Of a stretch of 64,000 bases of DNA, positions 45,358 to 54,450 are shown one piece after another (positions within the stretch are counted from its first letter, which is position 1; each line of letters starts with the position of its first letter). The stretch covers positions 112,674-176,673 of the forward strand of contig NZ_JADNRS010000053.1 in assembly GCF_015709225.1 (NCBI RefSeq). The letters run 5' to 3'. The stretch is from Acholeplasma laidlawii (GTDB lineage Bacteria > Bacillota_I > Bacilli_A > Acholeplasmatales > Acholeplasmataceae). A program made the position numbers and the translations under genes. Below the pieces are notes generated by a model that was given only the letters and a program-made list of their open reading frames with translations, ran no database searches and was not told the origin of the DNA.

Positions 45358-45560
45358 ATCTTTTATTTTTATAATCCGTTAATGTTTTTGTAACATTTGA
45401 CTTTATATTTTGTTTAAGCTTTTGTTGTGCTTCTTTTAACTTCTTTAATTTAAGTTGTTTTTCCTAAATCTAAATATAATGCTTCCTTTATATCTAATTC
45501 ATATTTGAGTACTTTAATTTTAAGATTTTTTAAGTAGTTAATTCTTTCAGTATATTTCAT
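45356..45560 (-). pseudogene. Frameshifted small coiled-coil gene (~67 aa)
   Basis: From ATG 45558-45560 the first frame reads MKYTERINYLKNLKIKVLKY through LYLDL and stops within a few codons. One frame over, it continues EKQLKLKKLKEAQQKLKQNI to KNKR and TAA at 45356-45358. Removing one G from TTAGGAAAAAC restores a single 67-residue Lys/Leu-rich coiled-coil protein. A recent frameshift, a sequencing error or (less likely) programmed shifting. Family unknown. Confidence 0.5.
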
Positions 45561-45689
45561 CCTACACATCCTTTTAAAATATTTTATATAACGGTCTATA
45601 CACTCATATTATACACAACTCGAATCATTTGATACAATATCATACTGGTCAGTATATAATTTTAAGGTGGCAACTATTTTTCAACACAA

Positions 45690-45721
45690 AAATAGATATT
45701 CATTTTAACGAATATCTATTT
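45690..45721 (-). terminator. Intrinsic terminator of the XRE operon
   Basis: AAATAGATATTC (45690-45701) pairs with GAATATCTATTT (45710-45721), four bases past the stop of the frameshifted repeat-protein gene. Confidence 0.8.
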
Positions 45722-45724
45722 AGT

Positions 45725-46275
45725 CTATTGTTTCAGAAAATGTTCAAATAATCTTTTAACATCTTTACTATCCAAAAAAGGGTACAAGGCATCTACATTT
45801 AAATTTTGATGCGCACCATTTAAATACGCATCTACAATCAGTGTCAAATCTGTTTCATCAATAAAGGGTGTAATACTTGAAGGATTGATATTTAAATCGC
45901 CTTCAATGGCTTTTTTAAATAATGCAGTTGCATCTTTAGATTCAATAAAGGGTAAAAAGATAGTTAGGTCAACAGCTTTAAGTGATTCATCATCGGTTAA
46001 TACTTTATTTAATAAACCCTGATATCTTCACCACTTAAAAATGGTAATACTGAAGATAATCTAGATGTTTTAGATCGTATATTTTTTGATAGTTCAGTTT
46101 TATGAGTAACTAATTTATCTTCATTTAAATCTTGAAATAATTGATATACTTCCTTTTTTTCGGTTTCATCTGTAAAAATGATTGTTTCATTATTCATTAA
46201 ACTTTTTAGTGCTTCTTCTTTGGTGATTTGTACATTAATAATCTCGTCACCAATATTTACTTTTTTAATAATCAT
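45725..46275 (-). pseudogene. Repeat protein gene broken by a frameshift, third gene of the XRE operon
   Basis: The first frame (46009-46275, 88 codons, MIIKKVNIGDEIINVQITKE...) stops just after LPFLSGEDI. A one-base shift near 46018 lets it continue QGLLNKVLTDDESLKAVDL... to TAG at 45725-45727. Joined, about 183 residues carry four repeats: LPFLSGEDI, LPFIESKDA, TPFIDETDL and YPFLDSKDV, each followed by a short helix. The continuity of repeats across the break shows that it was one gene; adding back one C (ATCCAGGG) would repair it. The family is not named here. Its start overlaps the preceding gene by 4 bases. Confidence 0.7.
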
Positions 46276-46481
46276 GTATACTTTCCTCCTATATGGATTG
46301 TTTGATTGTACAGAAAACTGTGTTCTGCTGGTGTAAGAACAGCACTTAAATTCACATGATCACATGTTATCTTTTGTTCTTTAATTGCTTTTAGGACTTG
46401 CATCCGTTCAACAGGTGATAACTGATAAAGTATTTTATGAATATTTAACTTTAACTCACCACGAATAATTTGATTAATCAC
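46272..46481 (-). CDS. Small protein of the XRE operon (69 aa)
   Basis: MINQIIRGELKLNIHKILYQ then LSPVERMQVLKAIKEQKI; no membrane segment or known motif. Its start follows the XRE gene stop directly and its stop overlaps the repeat-protein start by 4 bases, so all three are translated as a unit. Possibly a regulatory partner of the XRE protein. Confidence 0.6.
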   Translation of the reverse strand: MINQIIRGELKLNIHKILYQLSPVERMQVLKAIKEQKITCDHVNLSAVLTPAEHSFLYNQTIHIGGKYT

Positions 46482-46748
46482 TTAACTCCTAGTATGATTT
46501 TCAAAAATATTATCTAGATTAATATTTTTTCGATCATTATCATTTAGACACAAAAGATTTTCAAAGCTTGTTTCAAATATTGCACAAAGCGATAATAAAG
46601 AATTAATTGATGGGGCACTAATACCTAGTTCCCATTTGGATAGCGCTTGCCTTGTAACATTTAATTTTTCTGCTAGATCGTCTTGTGTCATGTGACTGAG
46701 TTTTCGGTATGTACTTATTTTATTCCCTACTTTATAAAAATCTACCAT
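46482..46748 (-). CDS. XRE-family transcriptional regulator
   Basis: 88 residues, a minimal HTH_3 repressor: KISTYRKLSHMTQDDLAEKL then NVTRQALSKWELGISAPSIN is the helix-turn-helix with its usual W-E-x-G-x-x-x-P pattern. The C-terminal tail is short and polar, with no sensor domain. GGAGGGTA is the ribosome-binding site. First gene of a tight three-gene operon; a palindrome GCAAC-N5-GTTGC lies about 50 bases upstream and may be its operator. Confidence 0.88.
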   Translation of the reverse strand: MVDFYKVGNKISTYRKLSHMTQDDLAEKLNVTRQALSKWELGISAPSINSLLSLCAIFETSFENLLCLNDNDRKNINLDNIFENHTRS

Positions 46749-46799
46749 GTAAATACCCTCCTACAAATCTATTTTTAACCTATTGAATAAATTTGTCAC

Positions 46800-46814
46800 G
46801 CAACAATGAGTTGC
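46800..46814. promoter_or_regulatory. Candidate operator of the XRE operon
   Basis: GCAAC (46800-46804) and GTTGC (46810-46814) form an inverted repeat with a five-base spacer, 52 bases upstream of the XRE start. The rest of 46749-46999 shows nothing definite apart from a TTGTTA/TACTAT promoter-like pair near 46950-46980 on the plus strand. Confidence 0.4.
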
Positions 46815-47005
46815 AAGTTAACATATTCTAATATTATTTGTCTTAACTTAATAAGATAACTAATAAATGATTTAACACTGTAACATCGCTTAGTAACCGC
46901 CTTATCCTCTTTTTATATTACTATAGATATCGGTATACATTATACAATCCATTGTTATATGGCATATTTTATGTTACTATTTAGACATACTTTGTCGAGG
47001 TGCAT

Positions 47006-47722
47006 ATGAAAAAGAAAATACTTAGAAACCCAAACGCCTACTATTACTTATTTGTTAGCATAGCTTTACTTGAGTTAATTGCATCTGTTTTAGGTATTAT
47101 TTTAAATACCTCTAGAACCTCTAGAGATAATGCAATTAATAACGTGTTTTTATCTCTTTTAGCTATATCACTTATGAGTGTACCTAGATATTTAAAAACT
47201 AAGTTTAATGTGACCTTTAAAAACTCGGTAGAAATTTTAGTCTTAGTATTCTTATTTATCTCAATCGTTTTAGGTTTTATCCAAGAGTTTTATATCACTA
47301 TTAGAGGCTTTGATAAGCTTGTACACACCGTCAGTGGTATTGTCATATCCCTTGTAGCTCTTGAGGCAGTAACTATTTATGCACACTACATTTCAAATAA
47401 TAAAAAACAGGTTATTCCTGCATTATTTATCATAGCCTTTTCATTTACTTTTACTGTTTCACTTCTGCTATTATGGGAGTTTTATGAGTTTGCTTCAGAT
47501 ACATTAACATTTATTTTTACACAAAACCCTACCAACATGCAGCGCTATCTATGGTCAAATCCAAGTGAGATTTTCCCACAAGGATATGGTCTTTTAGATA
47601 CTATGGTTGATTTAATATTAGGAACCCTCGGTGCTGCTGTTGTATCTATTGTTGCATTCATCTTCTTAAGACGCACAGAAAAAAAGCAATTACACCAATC
47701 TATAAATCACGAAAATAATTGA
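47006..47722 (+). CDS. YjdF/DUF2238-like membrane protein
   Basis: 238 residues with about six helices. Conserved polar residues lie at membrane positions: FDKLVHTVSGIVIS, LLLWEFYEFASDTL and LLDTMVDLILGTLGA. This His, WExxE and DxxxDxxxGxxG pattern fits the YjdF-type family of unknown function. I chose the ATG at 47006-47008 after GAGGTG rather than the GTG two codons upstream. Confidence 0.7.
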   Translation: MKKKILRNPNAYYYLFVSIALLELIASVLGIILNTSRTSRDNAINNVFLSLLAISLMSVPRYLKTKFNVTFKNSVEILVLVFLFISIVLGFIQEFYITIRGFDKLVHTVSGIVISLVALEAVTIYAHYISNNKKQVIPALFIIAFSFTFTVSLLLLWEFYEFASDTLTFIFTQNPTNMQRYLWSNPSEIFPQGYGLLDTMVDLILGTLGAAVVSIVAFIFLRRTEKKQLHQSINHENN

Positions 47723-47841
47723 TGACTAAAATCCTTTATGTTAGTGCAGGTAACCTTAATTAGATTTATAGATGAATAATCGTAGGAATTGAATTGATAC
47801 CATTTTCTTGTACTTTATGTTCTTTGTAGTTATTGTATCAT

Positions 47842-48594
47842 TTATTGATTCATGAGTCTATATTGGATAGGTGAATAACCACCTAGAGTTAATTTTATTC
47901 TATCGTGATTATACCAATAGATATACTCATCAATTGTTCTAATTAAATCAGATAATGATTTAACCTTTTGTAAGTAGATGGTTTCGCATTTAAGTGTCCC
48001 AAAGAAGCTTTCAATTACTGACATTTAATAGGCATTACCTTTAGCACTCATAGATTGAGTAAATGATGATTTCTTAAGGTAATTACGATATTTAGGTGAT
48101 TGGTATAGAATGCCTTGATCAGAGTGTATGAGAAGCTTTGATAAGTCTTCATTTGGGTTGATTGCTTTCTTAAGAGTTTTTAGAATCAAGCCTTGATTTT
48201 GACTCCTAGAGATTTGGTATGCTTTGATTTCACCATTGTAAAGATCTTGTATTACAGATAGATATAATCGTTTACGATTAAATCTAAACTCTGATACATC
48301 AGTTGCCCATGCAATATTTGGTTTCTTTTTCTTAAAGTCTCTCTTAAGTAGATTGGGTGTAATTTTGTTTGATATTTGAGAGATATAGCGATATCTCTTT
48401 TTTCTTACCTTACAGACGATGTGTAGCTCTTTCATAAACTTCACAACCGTCTTATACGCTATTTTGACCTCATAGAAGTTTTTAAGGTGCGAGTTTAATA
48501 CATCTATAGCCATATGTTTTGTTACTAGATTCAAAGATTTCTGAAATAAGTATCTTAATATCATGATATTTATCAGTCTCATTTTGATGTTCAT
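47842..48594 (-). pseudogene. IS3-family transposase OrfB, broken
   Basis: The integrase core is recognisable: AWATDVSEFRFN (first Asp), LLIHSDQGILYQSPKYRNYL (second Asp) and SVIESFFGTLKCETIY (catalytic Glu), then YIYWYNHDRIKLTLGGYSP. An in-frame TAA at 48025-48027 splits it after KGNAY, where relatives continue without a stop. Upstream, a second frame from 48600 towards 48770 encodes the missing N-terminal part (VVKELRRKYALKDLLLISGL and NKTYGYRCI), so a frameshift lies near 48520 and another stop (TAG) near 48730. Confidence 0.88.
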
Positions 48595-48768
48595 AATAAT
48601 CGTAAATAGATTTTGGAAGTCCTGATATTAGAAGTAAATCTTTTAATGCATATTTTCGCCTTAGTTCTTTAACTACCTTGTATTTTTGTTTGTTCCTGTT
48701 TTTTAAACTTTGGCGATAAGTAATTTTCTAGTATTCTAGTTCCATTTCTAGGTGTTTAATTTTGAGCT

Positions 48769-49044
48769 CTAAATTTTTTTTACCTCTTTGGATGGTGTAT
48801 GGAACTTTCTAACTGGATTCTTACGGTAATCTTTTGGTGTCTGATAAAACCGTTCCTTCCCATAAAGTCTATATTGATAAACCCATCTGGCTGGTAGTGT
48901 ATCATTTAAACTCCCTGATGATAAATACATATCATATTTACGCGCTACTTGACTGTATGAGAGTTCATTTTCAATGATGTCTAAAACGACCTTTAATTTG
49001 AATGCTCCACTCCATAATCTATTCTTTTTCTTTTTATCCTTCAT
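48769..49044 (-). pseudogene. IS3-family transposase OrfA
   Basis: 91 codons with the helix-turn-helix of OrfA: SGAFKLKVVLDIIENELSYS then QVARKYDM, followed by ARWVYQYRLYGKERFY. This DNA-binding part is intact, but the OrfB it would be joined to by frameshifting is dead, so I call it part of the pseudo-element. Confidence 0.75.
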
Positions 49045-49113
49045 CTGATACCTCCTGCATATACTTATATTGTATCAAAGTACAGGTTTTTGGTATCAGT
49101 TCACAAAAATAAA

Positions 49114-49152
49114 AGTCCATCATGTCGGTCGTTAAAGACTTTCAGATGGACT
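49114..49152 (-). terminator. Terminator after tRNA-Cys
   Basis: AGTCCATC (49114-49121) pairs with GATGGACT (49145-49152). On the minus strand it is followed by TTTTATTTTT. It lies between tRNA-Cys and the IS right end. Confidence 0.7.
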
Positions 49153-49231
49153 ATTTTTTATTAAAAAATGCCCTATAAGGGCATAAATTTGTGTAATTAG
49201 TCCGTTTTATCGAACCAATTCAAGATTATTT

Positions 49232-49306
49232 TGGAGGCCCCGATCGGATTTGAACCGACGCGTCAAGGTTTTGCAGACCCATGCCTTACCGCTTGGCTAC
49301 GGGGCC
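49232..49306 (-). tRNA. tRNA-Cys (GCA)
   Basis: A full cloverleaf on the minus strand: acceptor GGCCCCG/CGGGGCC, anticodon loop CTGCAAA, T-arm GGTTCAAATCC, and an encoded CCA end at 49232-49234. Confidence 0.96.
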
Positions 49307-49357
49307 AAACACGCTATTATATTATACGTTTTGAAACCGTAAATGTCAATGATAAAA

Positions 49358-49404
49358 ACAACCTACAAACGAGAGTGAGTTGTTTCACTCATTTTGTAGG
49401 TTGT
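49358..49404 (-). terminator. Intrinsic terminator of trhO
   Basis: ACAACCTACAAA (49358-49369) pairs with TTTGTAGGTTGT (49393-49404), with an inner GAGT/ACTC stem, eight bases past the trhO stop. Confidence 0.87.
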
Positions 49405-49411
49405 TGTACTT

Positions 49412-50368
49412 TTAAATTTGAGGTTCTAGATTAGAATCTATGTGTTGTAAAACAAAATCTACAGTAAGATTATGTTTTTTTACGTATCTATTATTTGGGT
49501 GGATTCTACAAGCATGTGAACATGATCCTAAATATTTTTTTTCAGATGCTTCACTTGCAAGTATTTGTTTATTACACTCTGGATTTCCACAGTTAATATA
49601 ACGTTCACATGGTTCGTTTGTAAAGTAATCTCTACCAACTACGACATGCTCGTGTTTATTGATATCTACTGCAATACGTTCATCAAATACATACATTTTA
49701 CCATCCCAAAGTTTGCCTTCAGTATCTTTACTTGTACCATAGTTGTGGATACCACCATGCAATTGACCTGCCACATTAAAACCTTCTTTAATTAACCAGC
49801 CACTAAACTTCTCACATCTTACACCACCGGTGCAGTATGTTAGAATTTCCTTGTCTTTAAATTGATCTTCATTTTCTCTAATCCAGTTTGGTAAATCTCT
49901 AAAATTTTTAATTTCAGGTTTGATTGCACCTCTAAAGTGACCAAGATCAAACTCGTAGTCATTTCTAGCGTCTATAACTACTGTATTAGGATCTTGTAGT
50001 TTTTGATAAAACTCAATAGGTTCCAAATACTTACCTGTGATTTCAAGTGGATTCACATCCTCTTCTAAACTTAAGTTTACTAATTCTTTTTTAACTCTTA
50101 CATGCATTTTGCTAAATGCGTGCGCATCAACTTCATCAATTTTAAAGAAGGTATCTTGAAAACCTTGAAGACTTTTTAAATAGTTCATGTAATTTTCTGT
50201 TTGTTCAAATGTACCGGATAAGGTACCGTTAATACCTTCACTAGATACTAAAATACGCCCAAGTAAGTTTTGGCTCTTGCAATATGCTAAATGCTCATCT
50301 TTAAACTTTTCAGGGTTTTCTATGGCTGTGTACTTATAATATAAAAGCACTCTATAATTTTTTTGCAT
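49412..50368 (-). CDS. trhO: tRNA uridine-34 hydroxylase, rhodanese family
   Basis: TrhO/YceA-type enzymes hydroxylate the wobble uridine of certain tRNAs without oxygen input from prephenate. 318 residues: an N-terminal ferredoxin-like domain (about 1-95), then a rhodanese domain with [20 protein letters not shown] and the active-site Cys loop [19 protein letters not shown], then a C-terminal Cys cluster ([17 protein letters not shown]). The start is backed by GGAAGAT. Monocistronic, next to tRNA-Cys. Confidence 0.93.
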   Translation of the reverse strand: MQKNYRVLLYYKYTAIENPEKFKDEHLAYCKSQNLLGRILVSSEGINGTLSGTFEQTENYMNYLKSLQGFQDTFFKIDEVDAHAFSKMHVRVKKELVNLSLEEDVNPLEITGKYLEPIEFYQKLQDPNTVVIDARNDYEFDLGHFRGAIKPEIKNFRDLPNWIRENEDQFKDKEILTYCTGGVRCEKFSGWLIKEGFNVAGQLHGGIHNYGTSKDTEGKLWDGKMYVFDERIAVDINKHEHVVVGRDYFTNEPCERYINCGNPECNKQILASEASEKKYLGSCSHACRIHPNNRYVKKHNLTVDFVLQHIDSNLEPQI

Positions 50369-50458
50369 TTAAATCTTCCTTTTTTGTTCATTCTTTTACC
50401 GATTTATTATACATAATTGTGGTAAGTCTTACAAAACATTTGCCTATATCATCAATAA

Positions 50459-50485
50459 TTAGCACTCATCACTTGACAGTGCCAA
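50459..50485. promoter_or_regulatory. CIRCE-type HrcA operator
   Basis: TTAGCACTC (50459-50467), nine bases, CAGTGCCAA (50477-50485): 16 of 18 bases match the CIRCE consensus. It overlaps the clpB -35 box, so HrcA binding would repress clpB until heat shock. hrcA is not in the window. Confidence 0.88.
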
Positions 50486-50501
50486 TTATTAGGCATATAA
50501 T
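50473..50501 (+). promoter_or_regulatory. clpB promoter
   Basis: Perfect sigma-A consensus: TTGACA (50473-50478), 17 bases, TATAAT (50496-50501), followed by GGGAGGAAA and the clpB ATG. Confidence 0.92.
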
Positions 50502-50536
50502 AATGTTATATTATAGAATTTTAGGGAGGAAATAAT

Positions 50537-52663
50537 ATGCAATTTAACCCAATGGATGATTATTCTAAAGATCCGGACATTCTAAAGAAGTTTGGTAGAA
50601 ATATTGTAGAACTGGTTAAAGAAGGTAAAGTCAACCCGGTTATCGGTCGTGAGGAAGAAATTAGACGTATTATTAAAATTCTATCTAGAAAAACTAAAAA
50701 TAACCCTGTTTTAATTGGTGAACCAGGGGTTGGTAAAACAGCGATTGTTGAAGGTCTAGCTAGAAGAATTGTTGATAAAGACGTACCTTTAAGTCTACAA
50801 AATAAAATTGTTTATGAACTAGACTTAGCTCAATTAGTTGCAGGTGCAAAATTTAGAGGTGAGTTTGAAGAACGTCTTAAGGCTGTCTTAAATAAGATTA
50901 AAGAAAGTGATGGCCAAATCATCTTATTTATTGATGAATTACATAATATTGTAGGTGCTGGTCGTGCGGATGGTGCTATGGATGCCTCAAACATCTTAAA
51001 ACCAATGCTTGCACGTGGAGAACTACATTGTATTGGTGCTACAACATTAAATGAATACCGCTTATATATTGAAAAAGATAGTGCACTCGAAAGAAGATTT
51101 CAAAAAATCACGGTAACTGAACCAACCATGGAGGATACCATTTCTATCTTACGTGGTCTTAAAGATCGTTTTGAAGCACACCATGGTGTCCACATCTCTG
51201 ATGGTGCCATTATAGCCGCTACAAACCTATCGGCACGTTACATTACTGATAGATTCTTACCAGATAAAGCAATCGACCTTATTGATGAGGCATGTGCTTC
51301 TATTCGTATGGAAATTGATTCTATGCCAGTGGAACTCGATGATGTCCAAAGAAAGATACTACAACTCGAAATTGAAAAATCTGCTTTAAGTAAAGAAACT
51401 GATACATTAAGTAAAGAGCGTCTATCTAAAATTAAATCCGAGATTGATGATTTAAAATTAGAGGAAGCCGGTCTAAAAAGTAGATGGGAAAAAGAAAAAT
51501 CTCAACTTAATTTATCAAAACGCAAAAAAGAAACATTAGAACAACTTAAAAACGAACTTAATACTGCTTATAACGAAGGTAACTATTCTAAGGCTGCAGA
51601 ACTTCAATATTCAAAAATACCTAATCTAGAAAAAGAAATATCTGAATTATCAGATACTTCAACAGATGATAAACTACTAACAGAATCTGTTACCCCTGAA
51701 TCGATTGCTGAAATTGTAAGTAAATGGACCCACATACCTGTAACAAAACTAGTGTCTGGTGATAGAGAAAAACTTAAAAACCTACGTTTAAGCCTAGGTA
51801 AACGAGTATTAGGTCAAGATCATGCATTAGAACTTATTAGTAATGCCATACTACGTCATCGTGCAGGTATTAAAGACCCAAATAGACCTATAGGTTCCTT
51901 CTTATTCTTAGGTCCTACTGGTGTTGGTAAAACAGAAGCCGCTAAGGCACTTGCTGAAAATTTATTTGACTCAGAAAATCATATTGTTCGTATAGATATG
52001 TCAGAGTATATGGAATCACATAGTGTCTCACGCTTAATCGGCGCACCTCCAGGATATGTAGGTTATGATCAAGGCGGTCAACTTACAGAAAAAATAAGAC
52101 GTATGCCTTACGCAATCGTCTTATTTGATGAAATTGAAAAGGCACACCCTGAAGTATTTAACATTCTACTTCAAGTATTAGATGATGGTCACTTAACAGA
52201 TGGACAAGGTCGCACAATAGACTTTAAAAATACAGTCATTATTATGACTTCTAATATTGGCAGTCAATATCTACTAGAAAACGCAAGTGATGCCCAAGAA
52301 AAAATAGATAAGCTGCTAAAACAATCCTTTAAACCAGAATTTTTAAATAGAATTGATGAAATTATTACATTTAACTCCCTTGGATTTAAAGTTCAAGTGG
52401 ATATCACAAGAAAACTACTCAATGAACTTTCTGATAAATTAAAAGAAGAAAATATCTACATTAAACTTGGTGAAGATGTTCAAAAATACGTTATCAAAAA
52501 CGGATTTAATGAACAATTTGGTGCAAGACCACTTAAACGTTATATCCAAAGAGATATAGAAACATTTATTGCAAAAGCAATCATTTCAGAAGAATTACTA
52601 CCAAATCATCACTATGAAGTCTTAGTAGATAACGATAATTTAAAAATTCATCTAGTCTCTTAA
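50537..52663 (+). CDS. clpB: ClpB disaggregase lacking the N-terminal domain
   Basis: A hexameric AAA+ chaperone that rescues aggregated proteins with DnaK. 708 residues instead of about 860: it begins directly at the first AAA+ module ([20 protein letters not shown]), so the ~150-residue substrate-binding N domain is absent, as in other mollicute ClpB proteins. Walker A motifs are GEPGVGKT and GPTGVGKT; Walker B are LFIDELHN and VLFDEIEK. The middle coiled coil lies about 270-390, and [14 protein letters not shown] marks the C-terminus. The ATG follows GGGAGGAAA and the CIRCE-controlled promoter, so the short form is genuine. Confidence 0.96.
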   Translation: MQFNPMDDYSKDPDILKKFGRNIVELVKEGKVNPVIGREEEIRRIIKILSRKTKNNPVLIGEPGVGKTAIVEGLARRIVDKDVPLSLQNKIVYELDLAQLVAGAKFRGEFEERLKAVLNKIKESDGQIILFIDELHNIVGAGRADGAMDASNILKPMLARGELHCIGATTLNEYRLYIEKDSALERRFQKITVTEPTMEDTISILRGLKDRFEAHHGVHISDGAIIAATNLSARYITDRFLPDKAIDLIDEACASIRMEIDSMPVELDDVQRKILQLEIEKSALSKETDTLSKERLSKIKSEIDDLKLEEAGLKSRWEKEKSQLNLSKRKKETLEQLKNELNTAYNEGNYSKAAELQYSKIPNLEKEISELSDTSTDDKLLTESVTPESIAEIVSKWTHIPVTKLVSGDREKLKNLRLSLGKRVLGQDHALELISNAILRHRAGIKDPNRPIGSFLFLGPTGVGKTEAAKALAENLFDSENHIVRIDMSEYMESHSVSRLIGAPPGYVGYDQGGQLTEKIRRMPYAIVLFDEIEKAHPEVFNILLQVLDDGHLTDGQGRTIDFKNTVIIMTSNIGSQYLLENASDAQEKIDKLLKQSFKPEFLNRIDEIITFNSLGFKVQVDITRKLLNELSDKLKEENIYIKLGEDVQKYVIKNGFNEQFGARPLKRYIQRDIETFIAKAIISEELLPNHHYEVLVDNDNLKIHLVS

Positions 52664-52670
52664 ATAAAGA

Positions 52671-52699
52671 TATCCCTATCACAAACTGTGATAGGGATA
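52671..52699. terminator. Bidirectional terminator between clpB and ppx
   Basis: A perfect 13-base-pair stem (52671-52683 with 52687-52699) with T-rich tails, between convergent stops. Confidence 0.9.
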
Positions 52700-52702
52700 C
52701 TT

Positions 52703-53599
52703 TTATTTTTGGATTTGTTCTAACAGGTAACCTTCTCTAATACCCGATTTACTTACAATGATTTCTTCAATATTAAAGTGATTCATTATAGTTTCTAGAA
52801 TAATTAGACCTGGCATAATGGTATGAATACGTTCTGGAATCATACGAATAATTGATAGATACGTCTTTTTCTTAGTAGGATCTATCTTTGAGATTAAATC
52901 TTGAATGTTATGGCGTGTTAACTTATCAAACTTCTTTTGGTAAAAGTTTTGTAGTAATACAAGACTTGCTTGAATCGTGCCTCCAATGCCATAACAAACC
53001 TTTACATCCACTTTATCAACCTTATGTAGTTTTAATGCTGAAACTACTGCGGATGAAATACGTTTTGCTTCAAGTGCTGTCGGAAATATCTCTTTTACAT
53101 AGGTAATATAGGTATTTAACGACCCTAAATTTAACGATACAGAGTCTTTAAGCTTACCATCAGTAACTAGTGATAGTTCCGTGGAACCACCACCAATATC
53201 AACGATTAACCCTCTATCAATTTGGTGATCAATTAAGATACCTTTATAACCGTAATAGCCTTCTTTTTCTTCATCTAGTAACTCTACTTTCATACCTGAT
53301 GCTGTTTTAATACGGGTTAAAATTTCATTTTGATTGCGTGCTTCTCTAATCGTTGCAGTCGCAATCATAAATAGTTTTTCTAATTTATAACTTTGACTAA
53401 TTTCGATGAAATCTTTAACGACCCGAATCACAGAATCAATACCTAAATCAGATAAATAGCCTTCCGGTAATAAATAACTCGCTAAACCAACCACTTCTCT
53501 TTTTGAATATATATTGGTTAGTTTATGATTCTCATATTTGAATATTTCTAACCTAAGTGAATTAGATCCTAAATCAATAATGCCATAGTTCATATACAT
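52703..53599 (-). CDS. ppx: Ppx/GppA-family exopolyphosphatase
   Basis: Hydrolyses inorganic polyphosphate or pppGpp. 298 residues, the short actin-fold form without the C-terminal HD domain. GIIDLGSNSLRLEIF is the phosphate-1 motif; LDEEKEGYYGYKGI and LIVDIGGGSTELSLV form the active site, and CYGIGGTIQASLVL a later ATPase-fold motif. The start could be ATG at 53597-53599 (five bases after AAAGGGG) or at 53591-53593; I list the first. Confidence 0.92.
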   Translation of the reverse strand: MYMNYGIIDLGSNSLRLEIFKYENHKLTNIYSKREVVGLASYLLPEGYLSDLGIDSVIRVVKDFIEISQSYKLEKLFMIATATIREARNQNEILTRIKTASGMKVELLDEEKEGYYGYKGILIDHQIDRGLIVDIGGGSTELSLVTDGKLKDSVSLNLGSLNTYITYVKEIFPTALEAKRISSAVVSALKLHKVDKVDVKVCYGIGGTIQASLVLLQNFYQKKFDKLTRHNIQDLISKIDPTKKKTYLSIIRMIPERIHTIMPGLIILETIMNHFNIEEIIVSKSGIREGYLLEQIQK

Positions 53600-53717
53600 C
53601 ACCGCCCCTTTAATTATATAATATCAAAGAACATGCATTTTATGTGCATTTTTTACATATAAATGATTTGAAAATATGTAGAATACTTGGTATCATTAAC
53701 TAAAGGAGATTTAAACA

Positions 53718-54401
53718 ATGAAAAAAACATATAATCTAGGTTTACTAACAGGTGGTATTTCTTTAATGCTCGCACTGATTGCTTCATTTGTGCTACAGGA
53801 TTACTTTTCAGAATCTTTTCTGACATTGAGTTTCACATTTGATACATTTGTATTAATCGCAGTCGCATTTATGCTCATCTTACAATTCAAATCATTTGAT
53901 AAGATTGCAGCAATCGTACTAGTCATCTATGGTGCCTTTAATATCCTCTATGGTATTGTAGGTAGTCAGACTTTATCTGATGTGATCAATTCAACAGAAC
54001 TTGAAGTGATCTTCATCTTAGGTTTATTATTAGGACATGTCTTATTTGAAATTGCGGTACTCTTTGTACTACTTCACTTAACTCAACAAAGATTTGAGTA
54101 TAAGTTCACTAAGAAGTTTGTCATTGTTGCATTATTAGTTTCACTTGTATTACTTATTTCTATTACACCACTTGTTACATTTATGACTTTTCAATCCATT
54201 ATTCGTATGGTCTTCTCTGTTATTTCTATTGCAATGTTATATTTTTGTATCCAACAAATGGTTACAGATACACCGATTGTAGTTGAGGCACCAGCTAAAG
54301 CAGTGCCAAATAAAAGATTAGAGTTATCCAAGTTATACGAACGTGGTATCATTACTCAAGAAGAATATCAAACAAGATTAGATTTAATTGATAAAGAATA
54401 A
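53718..54401 (+). CDS. Membrane protein with C-terminal SHOCT domain (227 aa)
   Basis: Six hydrophobic helices in the first 185 residues, a proline/alanine linker (VVEAPAKAVPNKR), then a SHOCT motif LELSKLYERGIITQEEYQTR. Function unknown; it resembles the other SHOCT membrane proteins in the window in its layout. AAAGGAGA is the ribosome-binding site. It ends at a strong terminator shared with the convergent EAL gene. Confidence 0.7.
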   Translation: MKKTYNLGLLTGGISLMLALIASFVLQDYFSESFLTLSFTFDTFVLIAVAFMLILQFKSFDKIAAIVLVIYGAFNILYGIVGSQTLSDVINSTELEVIFILGLLLGHVLFEIAVLFVLLHLTQQRFEYKFTKKFVIVALLVSLVLLISITPLVTFMTFQSIIRMVFSVISIAMLYFCIQQMVTDTPIVVEAPAKAVPNKRLELSKLYERGIITQEEYQTRLDLIDKE

Positions 54402-54411
54402 TTTTAAAAAG

Positions 54412-54450
54412 AAACTGCGTTATATCTTAAGTTAGGATATAACGCAGTTT
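54412..54450. terminator. Bidirectional terminator
   Basis: AAACTGCGTTATATC (54412-54426) pairs perfectly with 54436-54450; convergent genes on both sides and T-rich tails both ways. Confidence 0.9.

Larger units (their letters stand above)
47795..49098 (-). mobile_element. Decayed IS3-family (IS150-group-like) insertion sequence
   Basis: About 1304 bases, bounded by imperfect inverted repeats: the left end begins TGATACCATTTTCTTGTACT (47795 onward) and the right end, read inward on the minus strand from 49098, begins TGATACCAAAAACCTGTACT. orfA and orfB lie between them in the usual order on the minus strand. No matching target duplication is visible (AAT against GTT), suggesting an old insertion or later loss. 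Both transposase frames carry stops and a frameshift, so it is inactive. Confidence 0.9.
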
